From assembly GCA_910588075.1 (NCBI GenBank), contig CAJUOS010000001.1:1-64000 (forward strand): DNA of 64,000 nucleotides. The letters are read 5' to 3'. Position 1 is the stretch's first letter. Each line of letters opens with the position of its first letter. Under the pieces are notes generated by a model. The model made no database searches. It saw only the letters and a list, made by a program, of their open reading frames with translations, and was not told the DNA's origin. Positions 17,246-24,462 of this stretch are shown piece by piece. This stretch comes from an uncultured Erysipelotrichaceae bacterium (GTDB lineage Bacteria; Bacillota_I; Bacilli_A; Erysipelotrichales; Coprobacillaceae). The position numbers were made by a program, and so were the translations under genes.

Positions 17246-18236
17246 AAATATTTTATTTTTAGAAAATTTTTATACTTTATTAAATGCAGGTTATAGTGTG
17301 GAAGAAAGTTTGGAGTTATGCCAAAATATTTTAAATATTCCTATTATTCATCAATTAACTCATCGTTTAAGAGAAGGAGAGAATATTTATTTGTGTCTTT
17401 TAGAGGCATCTCTTCCTAAAATATTTAAAGAATATTTTTCTTTTTATCAAACAAAAAATTGTTTATCTGAAGCTATTGAAAAAAGTTTAAGAATATATAA
17501 AACAAAGGAAAGTTTTCAAAATCAATTAAAATCTAAAATGACTTATCCATGTATACTTTTATTTTTTCTTTTCTTTTTCTCAGTTTTTGTTGTTATGATT
17601 TTATTACCTAATGTTAATAATTTATTTCAATCCTTTGACATTAAAAAAAGCATTTTGATTGAAATTTTATTGATTGGTTTTCAGTTTTTTCCATTTTTTA
17701 TAATGATAGTATTTATTGTTTTTATTTTTTTAGTTGTTAGGTTATTATATGGATTAAAACATAAGAAATTTAAAATCATTGAGCAATATTTAAAGCTTCC
17801 AATAATGAAAACAATATTACAAAAATATTTTTCATTAAAATTTGCTGTCTATTATCATGAGTTAGCACTAGAGGATATGGATAGTGCTATGATTATCAAA
17901 GTTTTAAATCAACAAATGAATGAAAGTGATATTAAAATTGTTTTATATGAAATGAATAATCGTATATTAGATGGAGAAGCTATTGAACAATTATTAGAAG
18001 ACTTTGAATATTTAGATCATTTATTTATTGTATTTTTTAAGATGTATATAAGTAATCCACAAAAGCATCATTCTATAGAACAATATATTCAATTAACTTA
18101 TAAAGAAATTGATTATTGGATATCTCAATTTATGAAATATTTTATTCCATGTATTTATACTTTTGTAGCATTGTTTGTTATTACAATTTATATAACTATC
18201 ATAATTCCTATGATGAATGTTATTTCAGAAGTTTAA
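17238..18236 (+). CDS. comGB: Competence pilus inner-membrane platform protein ComGB
   Basis: A GspF/PilC-type membrane platform on which pilins are assembled. The 332-residue protein shows three clear membrane spans, about residues 105-130, 145-172 and 300-325, separating two cytoplasmic helical GspF domains (SVEESLELCQN and FAVYYHELALED mark the first helix of each). Its position between the ATPase and the major pilin, and the 8-base overlap with comGA, support the name. Sequence identity in this family is low, so the call rests on topology and context. Confidence 0.9.
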   Translation: MDKNILFLENFYTLLNAGYSVEESLELCQNILNIPIIHQLTHRLREGENIYLCLLEASLPKIFKEYFSFYQTKNCLSEAIEKSLRIYKTKESFQNQLKSKMTYPCILLFFLFFFSVFVVMILLPNVNNLFQSFDIKKSILIEILLIGFQFFPFFIMIVFIVFIFLVVRLLYGLKHKKFKIIEQYLKLPIMKTILQKYFSLKFAVYYHELALEDMDSAMIIKVLNQQMNESDIKIVLYEMNNRILDGEAIEQLLEDFEYLDHLFIVFFKMYISNPQKHHSIEQYIQLTYKEIDYWISQFMKYFIPCIYTFVALFVITIYITIIIPMMNVISEV

Positions 18237-18251
18237 GAAAGGAGAATTTTT

Positions 18252-18557
18252 ATGAATAAAAAAGGTTTTACTTTAATTGAAATGGTCTTTTGTATAAGTG
18301 TGATATTAGTTATTTTGTTACTTGTTATACCAAATGTAACAAGTAAGAATAGTGTTGTTAAAGATAAAGGATGCGAAGCACAAATAGAGGTTGTTAACTC
18401 ACAAATACTTTTATATGAAATAGAAAATGGAAAACTTCCAACAAATATATCAGCTTTAACTAAAGGAAATCATCCTTATTTAACCCAAAAACAAAGAACA
18501 TGTCCTAATGGAAAAAAGATTTCAATTAAAGATGGTCAAGCTTATGTTAAAGAATGA
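18252..18557 (+). CDS. comGC: Major competence pseudopilin ComGC
   Basis: The main subunit of the transformation pilus. The 101-residue protein begins with a short prepilin leader MNKKG, cleaved before Phe by ComC, followed by the conserved FTLIEM with Glu at +5 and a hydrophobic alpha-1 helix of about 20 residues. The mature part has two cysteines (KGCEAQ and RTCPNG), suited to an intramolecular disulphide. AAAGGAG precedes ATG. It overlaps comGD by 14 bases. Confidence 0.92.
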   Translation: MNKKGFTLIEMVFCISVILVILLLVIPNVTSKNSVVKDKGCEAQIEVVNSQILLYEIENGKLPTNISALTKGNHPYLTQKQRTCPNGKKISIKDGQAYVKE

Positions 18558-18939
18558 TGGATTTACAATGATTGAAACTTTATTTGTATTGTTTGTTATT
18601 TGTATATTATCTTGTTTAACTATACGATTACATATACCTTCTCAAAATGATGATATTATGATTGAAAATTTATCTCAATTATTAAATCAAGCTAAAATGA
18701 ATGCAATGATATATAAGGAAAAAACATATATTTCTTTTCAAAAAAGAAAATTATTTATTCAATCTATTCATTTCAATAAAGAATATTTTTTACCCAAAGA
18801 TCTATCTTTTGAATCACATGAAATGAGTTACAATGAATATGGTAATATTAACAAGGCCAAAAAAATTCATCTCTATTCCAAACAAAGAACTTATTCTTTT
18901 GTTTTTCAAATAGGAAGTGGAAGTTATTATGTTCAATAA
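18544..18939 (+). CDS. comGD: Minor competence pseudopilin ComGD-like
   Basis: A 131-residue minor pilin. The leader MLKNDG precedes FTMIETLFVLFVICILSCL, the typical prepilin cleavage site plus N-terminal helix. A longer reading from 18508 would place 12 extra residues ahead of the leader inside the end of comGC and is less likely. It overlaps comGC by 14 bases and the next pilin by 11 bases. Minor pilins prime pilus assembly; assignment as ComGD is by order in the operon. Confidence 0.8.
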   Translation: MLKNDGFTMIETLFVLFVICILSCLTIRLHIPSQNDDIMIENLSQLLNQAKMNAMIYKEKTYISFQKRKLFIQSIHFNKEYFLPKDLSFESHEMSYNEYGNINKAKKIHLYSKQRTYSFVFQIGSGSYYVQ

Positions 18940-19138
18940 TAAAGGTTCAACACTCATTGAAAGTTTATTTGCATTTCAAATATATATTTCTATTGTTGTT
19001 TTATTTGTCGTACTATTAACTCAATTATATGATGGAGAAAACAGATTAAAAAGACAATATATTTCCATACAAAATCAGGAGGAGAAAATATTATATCAAG
19101 AAAATTTTATAGATATAATCAAAATGGTTTTACATTAA
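18929..19138 (+). CDS. comGE: Minor competence pseudopilin ComGE-like
   Basis: A 69-residue protein with the prepilin-like start MFNNKG followed by STLIESLFAFQIYISIVVLF, the hydrophobic helix. The residue after the cleavage Gly is Ser instead of Phe, with Glu at +5 kept. ATG 18929 is 8 bases after AGGAAGTGG; a GTG at 18917 lies within that site. It is shorter than B. subtilis ComGE (115 residues), ending soon after the helix, so its pilin head is nearly absent. The name is by operon order. Confidence 0.7.
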   Translation: MFNNKGSTLIESLFAFQIYISIVVLFVVLLTQLYDGENRLKRQYISIQNQEEKILYQENFIDIIKMVLH

Positions 19139-19536
19139 TTGAAGTGCTATTTTCACTTTCTATTACTTTGTTAATTACTCTTAGTTTGACACCTATATAT
19201 CAATTGTTTTCTCATTCAAAAAATATAACAAAATTTGATGAAGATATTTATATTGCTGCTAAACAAGTTAGTCAATATCTTTTAGGAAGTTACTATATTG
19301 ATTTAGAAGATGGATATCATTATCTTTCTTTTGAACAAAAAGAAACATATTTGATATTTGATAAACATCGTCTTGTGAAAAAAGATGGTTATGAAATTAT
19401 TTTAAATAATATTGATTCATTAAAGTTTGAAATAAAAGAAGCAATGGTTTATATGAAGTTGAGAAGAAAGGAGAGACATTATTATTTCTTAATTGGATAT
19501 GCAAGAGAACAGGAAAATAATGAAATTATTGAATAA
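19090..19536 (+). CDS. comGF: Minor competence pseudopilin ComGF-like, apparent non-canonical start
   Basis: The reading frame contains a complete prepilin leader and cleavage site (ISRKFYRYNQNG then FTLIEVLFSLSITLL) before the first normal start, GTG 19144, which falls inside that motif and would destroy it. No ATG, GTG or TTG exists upstream in this frame after the comGE-internal AGGAGG (19077-19082). ATT 19090 lies 7 bases from that site and ATA 19093 10 bases. The mature 135-residue protein resembles ComGF in size. The start coordinate given assumes ATT; it is not proven. Confidence 0.65.
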   Translation: MISRKFYRYNQNGFTLIEVLFSLSITLLITLSLTPIYQLFSHSKNITKFDEDIYIAAKQVSQYLLGSYYIDLEDGYHYLSFEQKETYLIFDKHRLVKKDGYEIILNNIDSLKFEIKEAMVYMKLRRKERHYYFLIGYAREQENNEIIE

Positions 19537-19897
19537 TCGAGGTTCAATTTTACAAATTGTTTTAGTCATATTCTTAACAGCATTATTTATAATATCGACT
19601 TGTAGTTTGATAATGATTTCTAAAATTTATTCTTATAAAAATATTGATATTTTAATGAAACAAAAAAATTTAGAAATTATGTTAACAAGGTTTTATATAG
19701 ATTCAATGAAAAATGATATTTTATTAAGTGATTCTATTGATACAGATAATTATAGTATTTCTTATACAGTTGATGATATGGGAAATATTTCAATTATTAC
19801 AACTGATGTTCATATTGATGATTATCAATATCAATACATTTTACAAATTGAAAATACTTCTTTGAAAGTTAAAAAAATAGAATATTTGGAGGGATAG
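19520..19897 (+). CDS. comGG: ComGG-like minor pseudopilin
   Basis: A 125-residue protein with a basic start MKLLNNRG, then SILQIVLVIFLTALFIISTCS, a single hydrophobic helix, and a hydrophilic C-terminal domain. As in B. subtilis ComGG there is no standard FTxxE site, but the Gly-Ser junction resembles the other pilins here. ATG 19520 follows CAGGA and overlaps comGF by 17 bases. It is the seventh comG gene; the identity depends on location more than sequence. Confidence 0.65.
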   Translation: MKLLNNRGSILQIVLVIFLTALFIISTCSLIMISKIYSYKNIDILMKQKNLEIMLTRFYIDSMKNDILLSDSIDTDNYSISYTVDDMGNISIITTDVHIDDYQYQYILQIENTSLKVKKIEYLEG

Positions 19898-19898
19898 A

Positions 19899-20054
19899 AT
19901 GTTATATTTATGTATTATATGTTTTATCATATCATTTATTATGATGACATTGAAAAATATTAATATTGTGAAAAGTAAAAAAGTTCATACATTATTTGAA
20001 TATCTTTCATATTTTTTTATGATGATAACGATTATATATGTTTTATTGTGTTAA
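19899..20054 (+). CDS. 51-residue membrane protein at the end of the comG operon
   Basis: I do not recognise this 51-residue protein. Two hydrophobic stretches (about residues 2-18 and 33-50) are joined by a short basic segment NIVKSKKVHT, so it is probably a membrane hairpin with the loop inside. A GGAGGG site at 19888-19893 ends 5 bases before the ATG, and the gene begins at the comGG stop codon, so it is likely translated with the comG operon. The name and function are unknown. Confidence 0.55.
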   Translation: MLYLCIICFIISFIMMTLKNINIVKSKKVHTLFEYLSYFFMMITIIYVLLC

Positions 20055-20081
20055 AAGATTAATCATCTAAGTGTTTTTAAT

Positions 20082-20110
20082 TTTACATAACGATAGAAAT
20101 TTGTTATAAT
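20082..20110 (+). promoter_or_regulatory. Strong SigA promoter of efp
   Basis: TTTACA (20082-20087), 17-base spacer, TATAAT (20105-20110) with TG two bases upstream (20102-20103). Confidence 0.8.
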
Positions 20111-20144
20111 GCTAAAGGAAATATGACAAAGGAGAGATGAAACT

Positions 20145-20702
20145 ATGATTAGTGTTGGTGATTTAAGACCAGGAATGACTTTTCAATACGAAGGAAATTT
20201 ATATGTTGTATTAGAATATTCTCATAATAAAACAGCAAGAGCTGCTGCTAATATCAAAGTAAAAATGAAAAATATGAGAACTGGATCTACAACTGAAGTT
20301 ACTTTTGGCAATAGTGAAAAAGTTGCAAGAGCACATGTTGAAAAAAGAAAAATGCAATATCTATATGATTCAGGAGATATGCTAGTCTTTATGGATAATG
20401 AAACTTATGATCAAATTGAAATCCCTAGTGATCGTTTACAATGGGAACTTCATTTTTTAAAACCTTCTGATGAAGTTGAAGTTACAAGTTTTGAAAATGA
20501 AGTATTAGGTGTTCAATTACCTGTCAATGTTGCTTTTACAGTTACAGAAACTGAACCAGCAGTAAAAGGTGATACTGCAACAGGGGCAACTAAAAATGCA
20601 ACAATTGAAACTGGTTTCCAAATTAAAGTACCTTTATTTATTAATGAAGGTGAAAAAGTGATTGTTAATACCCAAGATGGAAAATATCAAGGAAGAGCAT
20701 AA
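20145..20702 (+). CDS. efp: Elongation factor P with Arg at the tip position
   Basis: EF-P rescues ribosomes stalled at polyproline stretches. The 185-residue protein aligns without gaps to B. subtilis EF-P at both ends (MISVGDLRPGMTF and the C-terminal INEGEKVIVNTQDG). The tip loop, however, reads HNKTARAAANIKVK, so residue 32, which is the modified Lys of B. subtilis, is Arg here. Arg32 with this loop sequence is like the EarP (rhamnosylated) class of some Proteobacteria. No modification enzyme is in the window. It starts a monocistronic unit and heads the efp-to-spo0A block. Confidence 0.95.
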   Translation: MISVGDLRPGMTFQYEGNLYVVLEYSHNKTARAAANIKVKMKNMRTGSTTEVTFGNSEKVARAHVEKRKMQYLYDSGDMLVFMDNETYDQIEIPSDRLQWELHFLKPSDEVEVTSFENEVLGVQLPVNVAFTVTETEPAVKGDTATGATKNATIETGFQIKVPLFINEGEKVIVNTQDGKYQGRA

Positions 20703-20715
20703 GCTCTTTTTTTCA
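20693..20715 (+). terminator. Terminator after efp
   Basis: AAGAGC / GCTCTT with ATAA loop, then a T-run. It overlaps the efp stop codon. Confidence 0.8.
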
Positions 20716-20740
20716 TATTCTCTATATTTTTTCATATAAT
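20712..20740 (+). promoter_or_regulatory. Candidate SigE promoter of spoIIIAH
   Basis: TTCATATT (20712-20719), a 13-base spacer and CATATAAT (20733-20740) match the SigE consensus (GTMATATT and CATAMAMT, each 7 of 8). The -10 also contains TATAAT, so SigA use is not excluded. Confidence 0.6.
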
Positions 20741-20766
20741 GTAAAAGAAAAAGGAGATAGAGTGAT

Positions 20767-21225
20767 ATGAATAAACAAGCGTTTACTTTTTTGACTTTAT
20801 TTAGTCTTATTTTAGTTTTATCAGTTTACTATATTATGTTACCACCAACAACCCAAGAAGAAACAGTTACCCAAACTCAAACGACTATTCAACAATTACA
20901 AAAACAACTTGATAAAAAAAGAGAAGATATTATATCTAAAAATAATCAAATTATTGCAAAAGAATCAAGTACATCAGATTCTATTAATGAAGCACTAGAA
21001 ACAATTAGTGAAACTAAAAATAGAAGTGATAAAGAAAGAAATATTGTTGATAAAATCAAAGAATTGGGTTATCAGGAAGTTTATGTTGAAATTGATAATG
21101 AAACTGTTAAAATTACCATTTTGAAAAAAGATGCAACACAATCTGATGCTTCAAAGATTATTAAGGAAGTATTAAATTTATTAGGCGAAGAATATCAGGT
21201 AGAAGTAAAATTTATTAGTGAATAA
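20767..21225 (+). CDS. spoIIIAH: Stage III sporulation protein SpoIIIAH
   Basis: SpoIIIAH is the mother-cell membrane protein that pairs with forespore SpoIIQ across the septum to form the feeding channel. The 152-residue protein has an N-terminal span (TFLTLFSLILVLSVYYIM) that is very like other SpoIIIAH, a Gln/Thr-rich linker, and a C-terminal ring-building (YscJ-like) domain ending EEYQVEVKFISE. In B. subtilis it is the last of eight spoIIIA genes; here none of AA to AG is between it and efp. AAGGAG precedes ATG. Confidence 0.88.
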   Translation: MNKQAFTFLTLFSLILVLSVYYIMLPPTTQEETVTQTQTTIQQLQKQLDKKREDIISKNNQIIAKESSTSDSINEALETISETKNRSDKERNIVDKIKELGYQEVYVEIDNETVKITILKKDATQSDASKIIKEVLNLLGEEYQVEVKFISE

Positions 21226-21227
21226 AC

Positions 21228-21256
21228 TTGTAATTTAAGTGCTTTTTATATACAAT
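21228..21256 (+). promoter_or_regulatory. SigA promoter of the Asp23 family gene
   Basis: TTGTAA (21228-21233), 17-base spacer, TACAAT (21251-21256). Confidence 0.65.
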
Positions 21257-21280
21257 AGAGTATAGAAAAGAGGTATGATT

Positions 21281-21628
21281 ATGGCACATAATGAATATTA
21301 TATATTTAATCAAAAGTCTGTAAATGGACAAATTATGATGAGTGTTCAAGTTTTTGATGAAATTACTAAAAAAACTGTTAGCGAAATTAAAAATGTTTCT
21401 TTAGATACATCTAAGGGAATTCAAATTCCTGGAACAAAAGCTGTTGTGGCTTGTTCTATTAAAGAAAATGAAGTTTATATTAACATTCATGTTCGTATTA
21501 AATATGGAATAAATATTGCTAAAACGACAAAAGAAATTCAAGAAAAAATTGCTACAGCAGTTAAACAAATGACTGGTGTTGATGTTAAACACATTGATAT
21601 ACAAGTAGATAATATTGATTTTGAATAG
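21281..21628 (+). CDS. Asp23/Gls24 family envelope stress protein (YqhY-like)
   Basis: A 115-residue Asp23/Gls24-family protein, the equivalent of B. subtilis YqhY, which sits between accBC and nusB. Conserved features are VACSIKENEVYINIHVRIKYG and IQEKIATAVKQMTGVDVK, ending in VDNIDFE. YqhY has been linked to control of acetyl-CoA carboxylase in Bacillus; acc genes are not here. ATG 21281 is used because AAAGAGG ends 7 bases before it, while ATG 21275 lies too close. It has its own promoter and terminator. Confidence 0.88.
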   Translation: MAHNEYYIFNQKSVNGQIMMSVQVFDEITKKTVSEIKNVSLDTSKGIQIPGTKAVVACSIKENEVYINIHVRIKYGINIAKTTKEIQEKIATAVKQMTGVDVKHIDIQVDNIDFE

Positions 21629-21631
21629 AGG

Positions 21632-21667
21632 GAGTAAGAAAGACGTTTTCTTACTCTTCTTTTGTTT
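21632..21667 (+). terminator. Terminator after the Asp23 family gene
   Basis: GAGTAAGAAA / TTTCTTACTC stem with a GACG-containing loop, followed by TTCTTTTGTTT. Confidence 0.8.
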
Positions 21668-21684
21668 ATTTTTTATATAATTTA

Positions 21685-21693
21685 TGTTAAAAT
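21685..21693 (+). promoter_or_regulatory. Extended -10 promoter of nusB operon
   Basis: TGT followed by TAAAAT (21688-21693). No clear -35. Confidence 0.4.
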
Positions 21694-21729
21694 ATCTTTA
21701 ATTTATGGAAGTGTGGAGGCATTTTATTT

Positions 21730-22134
21730 ATGGAAAAAACACGTAGACAAATTGCAAGAGAAAAAGCTATTATTGGAGTTTATCAAAATATACTTGTTAA
21801 TAGTTCTTTTGATGAAATTTTGCTATTTTTAAATGAAGATAAGACTTTAAGAGAAAGTGAAGAATCAATGTCATTTAGTCATTGGTTAATAGAAACAACA
21901 TTAAAGAATAAAGAATCATATGAAAAACTTTTAAATAAATTTCTAAAAAAAGGATGGACTTTTGACCGTTTAGGAGTCATGGAAAGAGCAATTCTTCTTA
22001 TTGCTACTTGTGAATTATTAGAGTCTGACTTACCAAAAAAAATTATTATTAATGAAGCTGTTATCAATGCAAAAGAATTTTGTGATGATGATTCTTATAA
22101 ATTTATTAATGGAGTTTTGAGCCAAGTTATCTAA
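21730..22134 (+). CDS. nusB: Transcription antitermination protein NusB
   Basis: NusB with NusE binds boxA RNA and promotes antitermination of rRNA operons. The 134-residue all-helical protein shows RRQIAREKAIIGVYQN at the start and the conserved RLGVMERAILLIATCELL and INEAVINAKEFCDDDSYKFINGVLSQV near the end. Its stop overlaps the xseA start (TAATG), and order nusB-xseA-xseB-ispA-dxs-tlyA-recN follows Bacillus, apart from missing folD and argR. Confidence 0.94.
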   Translation: MEKTRRQIAREKAIIGVYQNILVNSSFDEILLFLNEDKTLRESEESMSFSHWLIETTLKNKESYEKLLNKFLKKGWTFDRLGVMERAILLIATCELLESDLPKKIIINEAVINAKEFCDDDSYKFINGVLSQVI

Positions 22135-23384
22135 TGGAAAAAAAATATATAAGTGTTTTTGCATTAAATAAATATATTAAAGCAAAGATGGATCAAGATA
22201 TTTCTTTACAAAATATTTATATTCAAGGAGAAATATCTAATTATAGACCACATCCAAGTGGTCATCTTTATTTCACACTTAAAGATGAAAATTCTAAAGT
22301 GGGTGCTGTCATGTTTTCTTCATATGCAAAACAATTAGATTTTTCAATTGAAAATGGAATGCAAGTTTTGATGAAGGCAAGTGTATCTGTTTATGAAAAA
22401 ACAGGGCAATATCAACTTTATGTTCATACAATGCAAGAAGATGGAATAGGAAATCTTTATTTAAAATATGAGAAATTGAAACAATCTCTTGAAAAAGAAG
22501 GATTATTTGATGTATGCCATAAAAAAGAGATTGTTCACTTTCCTAAATCTATTGCTGTTTTATCAGCAAAACAAGGGGCAGCTGTACAAGATGTTATCAA
22601 AACAATTCGTTTGCGATTTCCATTTGTTAATACTGTTGTATTTCCTGTACCCGTCCAAGGAGATAAAGCTTATTTAAAAATTATTGAAACTTTAAAACAA
22701 GTAGATAAAATTGGTTTTGATACAATTATTTTAGCACGTGGTGGAGGGTCTATTGAAGATTTATGGAATTTTAATGAGGAAGCATTAGTGAGATGTATTT
22801 TTGATTTAAAAACACCTCTTATTACAGGAATTGGACATGAAACTGATTTCACAATTTGTGATTTTGTAAGTGATTATCGAGGCGTAACTCCTACTGCTGC
22901 AGCTATAAAAGCAACACCAGATCAAGTTGAGTTAAGAAAACATTTAATTTTATTAACTAATCAGTTAACATATAAAATGAAATCTTATTTAAGTTTTCAA
23001 CAAAAGCAATTGAATCATTTACAAAATTCATATTATTTAAAAAATCCTGAATATATATATTCAAATGAATTGTTAAGATTAATTCATTTACAAGATCAAT
23101 TATCTTATCAATTTCAAATCTTTCAAATAAAAGTTGATCAAGATTTAAAAAATTATCAAAGAAGTTTAAAAGATAAAATCGATAGTAAAGTTTCATTACA
23201 TTGTCAACAATATCAATTACTCATATCAAAGTTGGATAGTTTAAGTCCATTAAAAGTTATGCAAAGAGGATATACTTTGATTAAAAAAGATGATTGCATT
23301 GTTAAAAATGGATCCTATTTGAATAAAGGTGATATTGTTCATATTATATTTAACGATGAAGAAAAAGAAGCAGAAATAAAGTAG
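22134..23384 (+). CDS. xseA: Exodeoxyribonuclease VII large subunit
   Basis: XseA is the catalytic subunit of exonuclease VII, which trims single-stranded DNA in both directions. The 416-residue protein has the N-terminal OB-fold (ISNYRPHPSGHLYFTLKD), the catalytic core with GGGSIEDLWNFNEE, and GIGHETDFTICDFVSDYRG and TPTAAA. A long Gln/Leu-rich coiled coil follows, ending in the conserved RGYTLI. ATG overlaps the nusB stop. It is translated next to xseB (8-base gap). Confidence 0.95.
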   Translation: MEKKYISVFALNKYIKAKMDQDISLQNIYIQGEISNYRPHPSGHLYFTLKDENSKVGAVMFSSYAKQLDFSIENGMQVLMKASVSVYEKTGQYQLYVHTMQEDGIGNLYLKYEKLKQSLEKEGLFDVCHKKEIVHFPKSIAVLSAKQGAAVQDVIKTIRLRFPFVNTVVFPVPVQGDKAYLKIIETLKQVDKIGFDTIILARGGGSIEDLWNFNEEALVRCIFDLKTPLITGIGHETDFTICDFVSDYRGVTPTAAAIKATPDQVELRKHLILLTNQLTYKMKSYLSFQQKQLNHLQNSYYLKNPEYIYSNELLRLIHLQDQLSYQFQIFQIKVDQDLKNYQRSLKDKIDSKVSLHCQQYQLLISKLDSLSPLKVMQRGYTLIKKDDCIVKNGSYLNKGDIVHIIFNDEEKEAEIK

Positions 23385-23392
23385 GTGAAAAT

Positions 23393-23608
23393 ATGGAAAA
23401 TATGACATATGAAAAAGCAATTATACGTTTAGAATATATTATTCAGCAATTAGAAAATAATGAAATTCCTTTAGAAGAAAGTATTTCTTTATTTCAAGAA
23501 GGAATAGAATTATCAAAATATTGTGATAATAAACTAAAGAATATACAAGAAAAGGTTGCAAAAATTTATGAAGATGGACAATTAAAAACTTTTGAAACAG
23601 AGGAATAA
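23393..23608 (+). CDS. xseB: Exodeoxyribonuclease VII small subunit
   Basis: XseB binds the coiled coil of XseA. The 71-residue protein is all helical with the family motif YEKAIIRLEYIIQQLENNEI and PLEESISLFQEGIELSKYC. AGGTGA precedes ATG. It is directly between xseA and ispA with 8- and 2-base gaps, as in other Firmicutes. Confidence 0.93.
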   Translation: MENMTYEKAIIRLEYIIQQLENNEIPLEESISLFQEGIELSKYCDNKLKNIQEKVAKIYEDGQLKTFETEE

Positions 23609-23610
23609 TT

Positions 23611-24462
23611 ATGATGGATAAGCTAAAAAAAGAAATTAATGAACGATTAATAGAACTTTTAAATCCTATTAAAGATGGGAAAGTTAAAGAAGCAATGACT
23701 TATTCTTTAATGGCATCTGGAAAAAGATTAAGACCAATACTTTTTTTAACTGTTTTAAAATCATATCAATGTGATTATTACAACTATTTAGATATTGCAT
23801 GCGCAATTGAAATGATACATACATATTCACTTATACATGATGATTTACCTGGCATGGATAATGATGATTTGAGACGAGGACGACCTACATGTCATAAACA
23901 ATTTGATGAAGCAACAGCTATTCTTGCAGGAGATGCTTTATTGAATTTAAGTATAAATGTTCTTTTAAATGTTCAAATGGATTCTTCTTTAAAAGTCAAT
24001 ATTGCAAATCGTTTATATCAAGCTAGTGGTATAGATGGGATGATTTATGGGCAACAACAAGATTTATATTTTGAAAATAAAATAGCGACATTAGAAGAGC
24101 TTAAAGACATACATAAACATAAAACAGGAGAACTAATAACTGTATGTATGCAGTTAGCATCTATGATTGCATGTATTGATGATTATCAAACATGGACAGA
24201 AATTGGTTTTGATCTTGGACTTGCTTTTCAAATCCAGGATGATCTTCTTGATGTGATTGGAGATCAAAACAAATTAGGTAAACAAGTTGGTAGTGATTTA
24301 AAAAATAATAAATCTACCTATATTTCTATTTTAGGAATAGAAGCTTCTCAAAATATGATTGACGAATTATTTCAATCATGTTTTGAAAAAATATATACTA
24401 TGAGAATTAATCATGGTTTAATATTAGAAATACTAACTTTTATTATAAAAAGGGTGAATTAA
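23611..24462 (+). CDS. ispA: Polyprenyl diphosphate synthase (farnesyl diphosphate synthase type)
   Basis: Condenses IPP with allylic diphosphates to give geranyl/farnesyl diphosphate for undecaprenyl and quinone lipids. The 283-residue protein has the first Asp-rich motif HDDLPGMDNDDLRRGRPT, the second QIQDDLLDVIGD, and the usual KTGELI. Two ATG codons (23611 and 23614) both lie at acceptable spacing from GAGGA; the first is given. Its stop is followed without gap by dxs, the enzyme that starts the precursor pathway. Confidence 0.9.
   Translation: MMDKLKKEINERLIELLNPIKDGKVKEAMTYSLMASGKRLRPILFLTVLKSYQCDYYNYLDIACAIEMIHTYSLIHDDLPGMDNDDLRRGRPTCHKQFDEATAILAGDALLNLSINVLLNVQMDSSLKVNIANRLYQASGIDGMIYGQQQDLYFENKIATLEELKDIHKHKTGELITVCMQLASMIACIDDYQTWTEIGFDLGLAFQIQDDLLDVIGDQNKLGKQVGSDLKNNKSTYISILGIEASQNMIDELFQSCFEKIYTMRINHGLILEILTFIIKRVN

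Noticed and set aside
19144-19536. comGF beginning at GTG 19144
   Set aside because: This codon is the Val within FTLIEV, the prepilin motif; starting there would remove the cleavage site and half the membrane helix.
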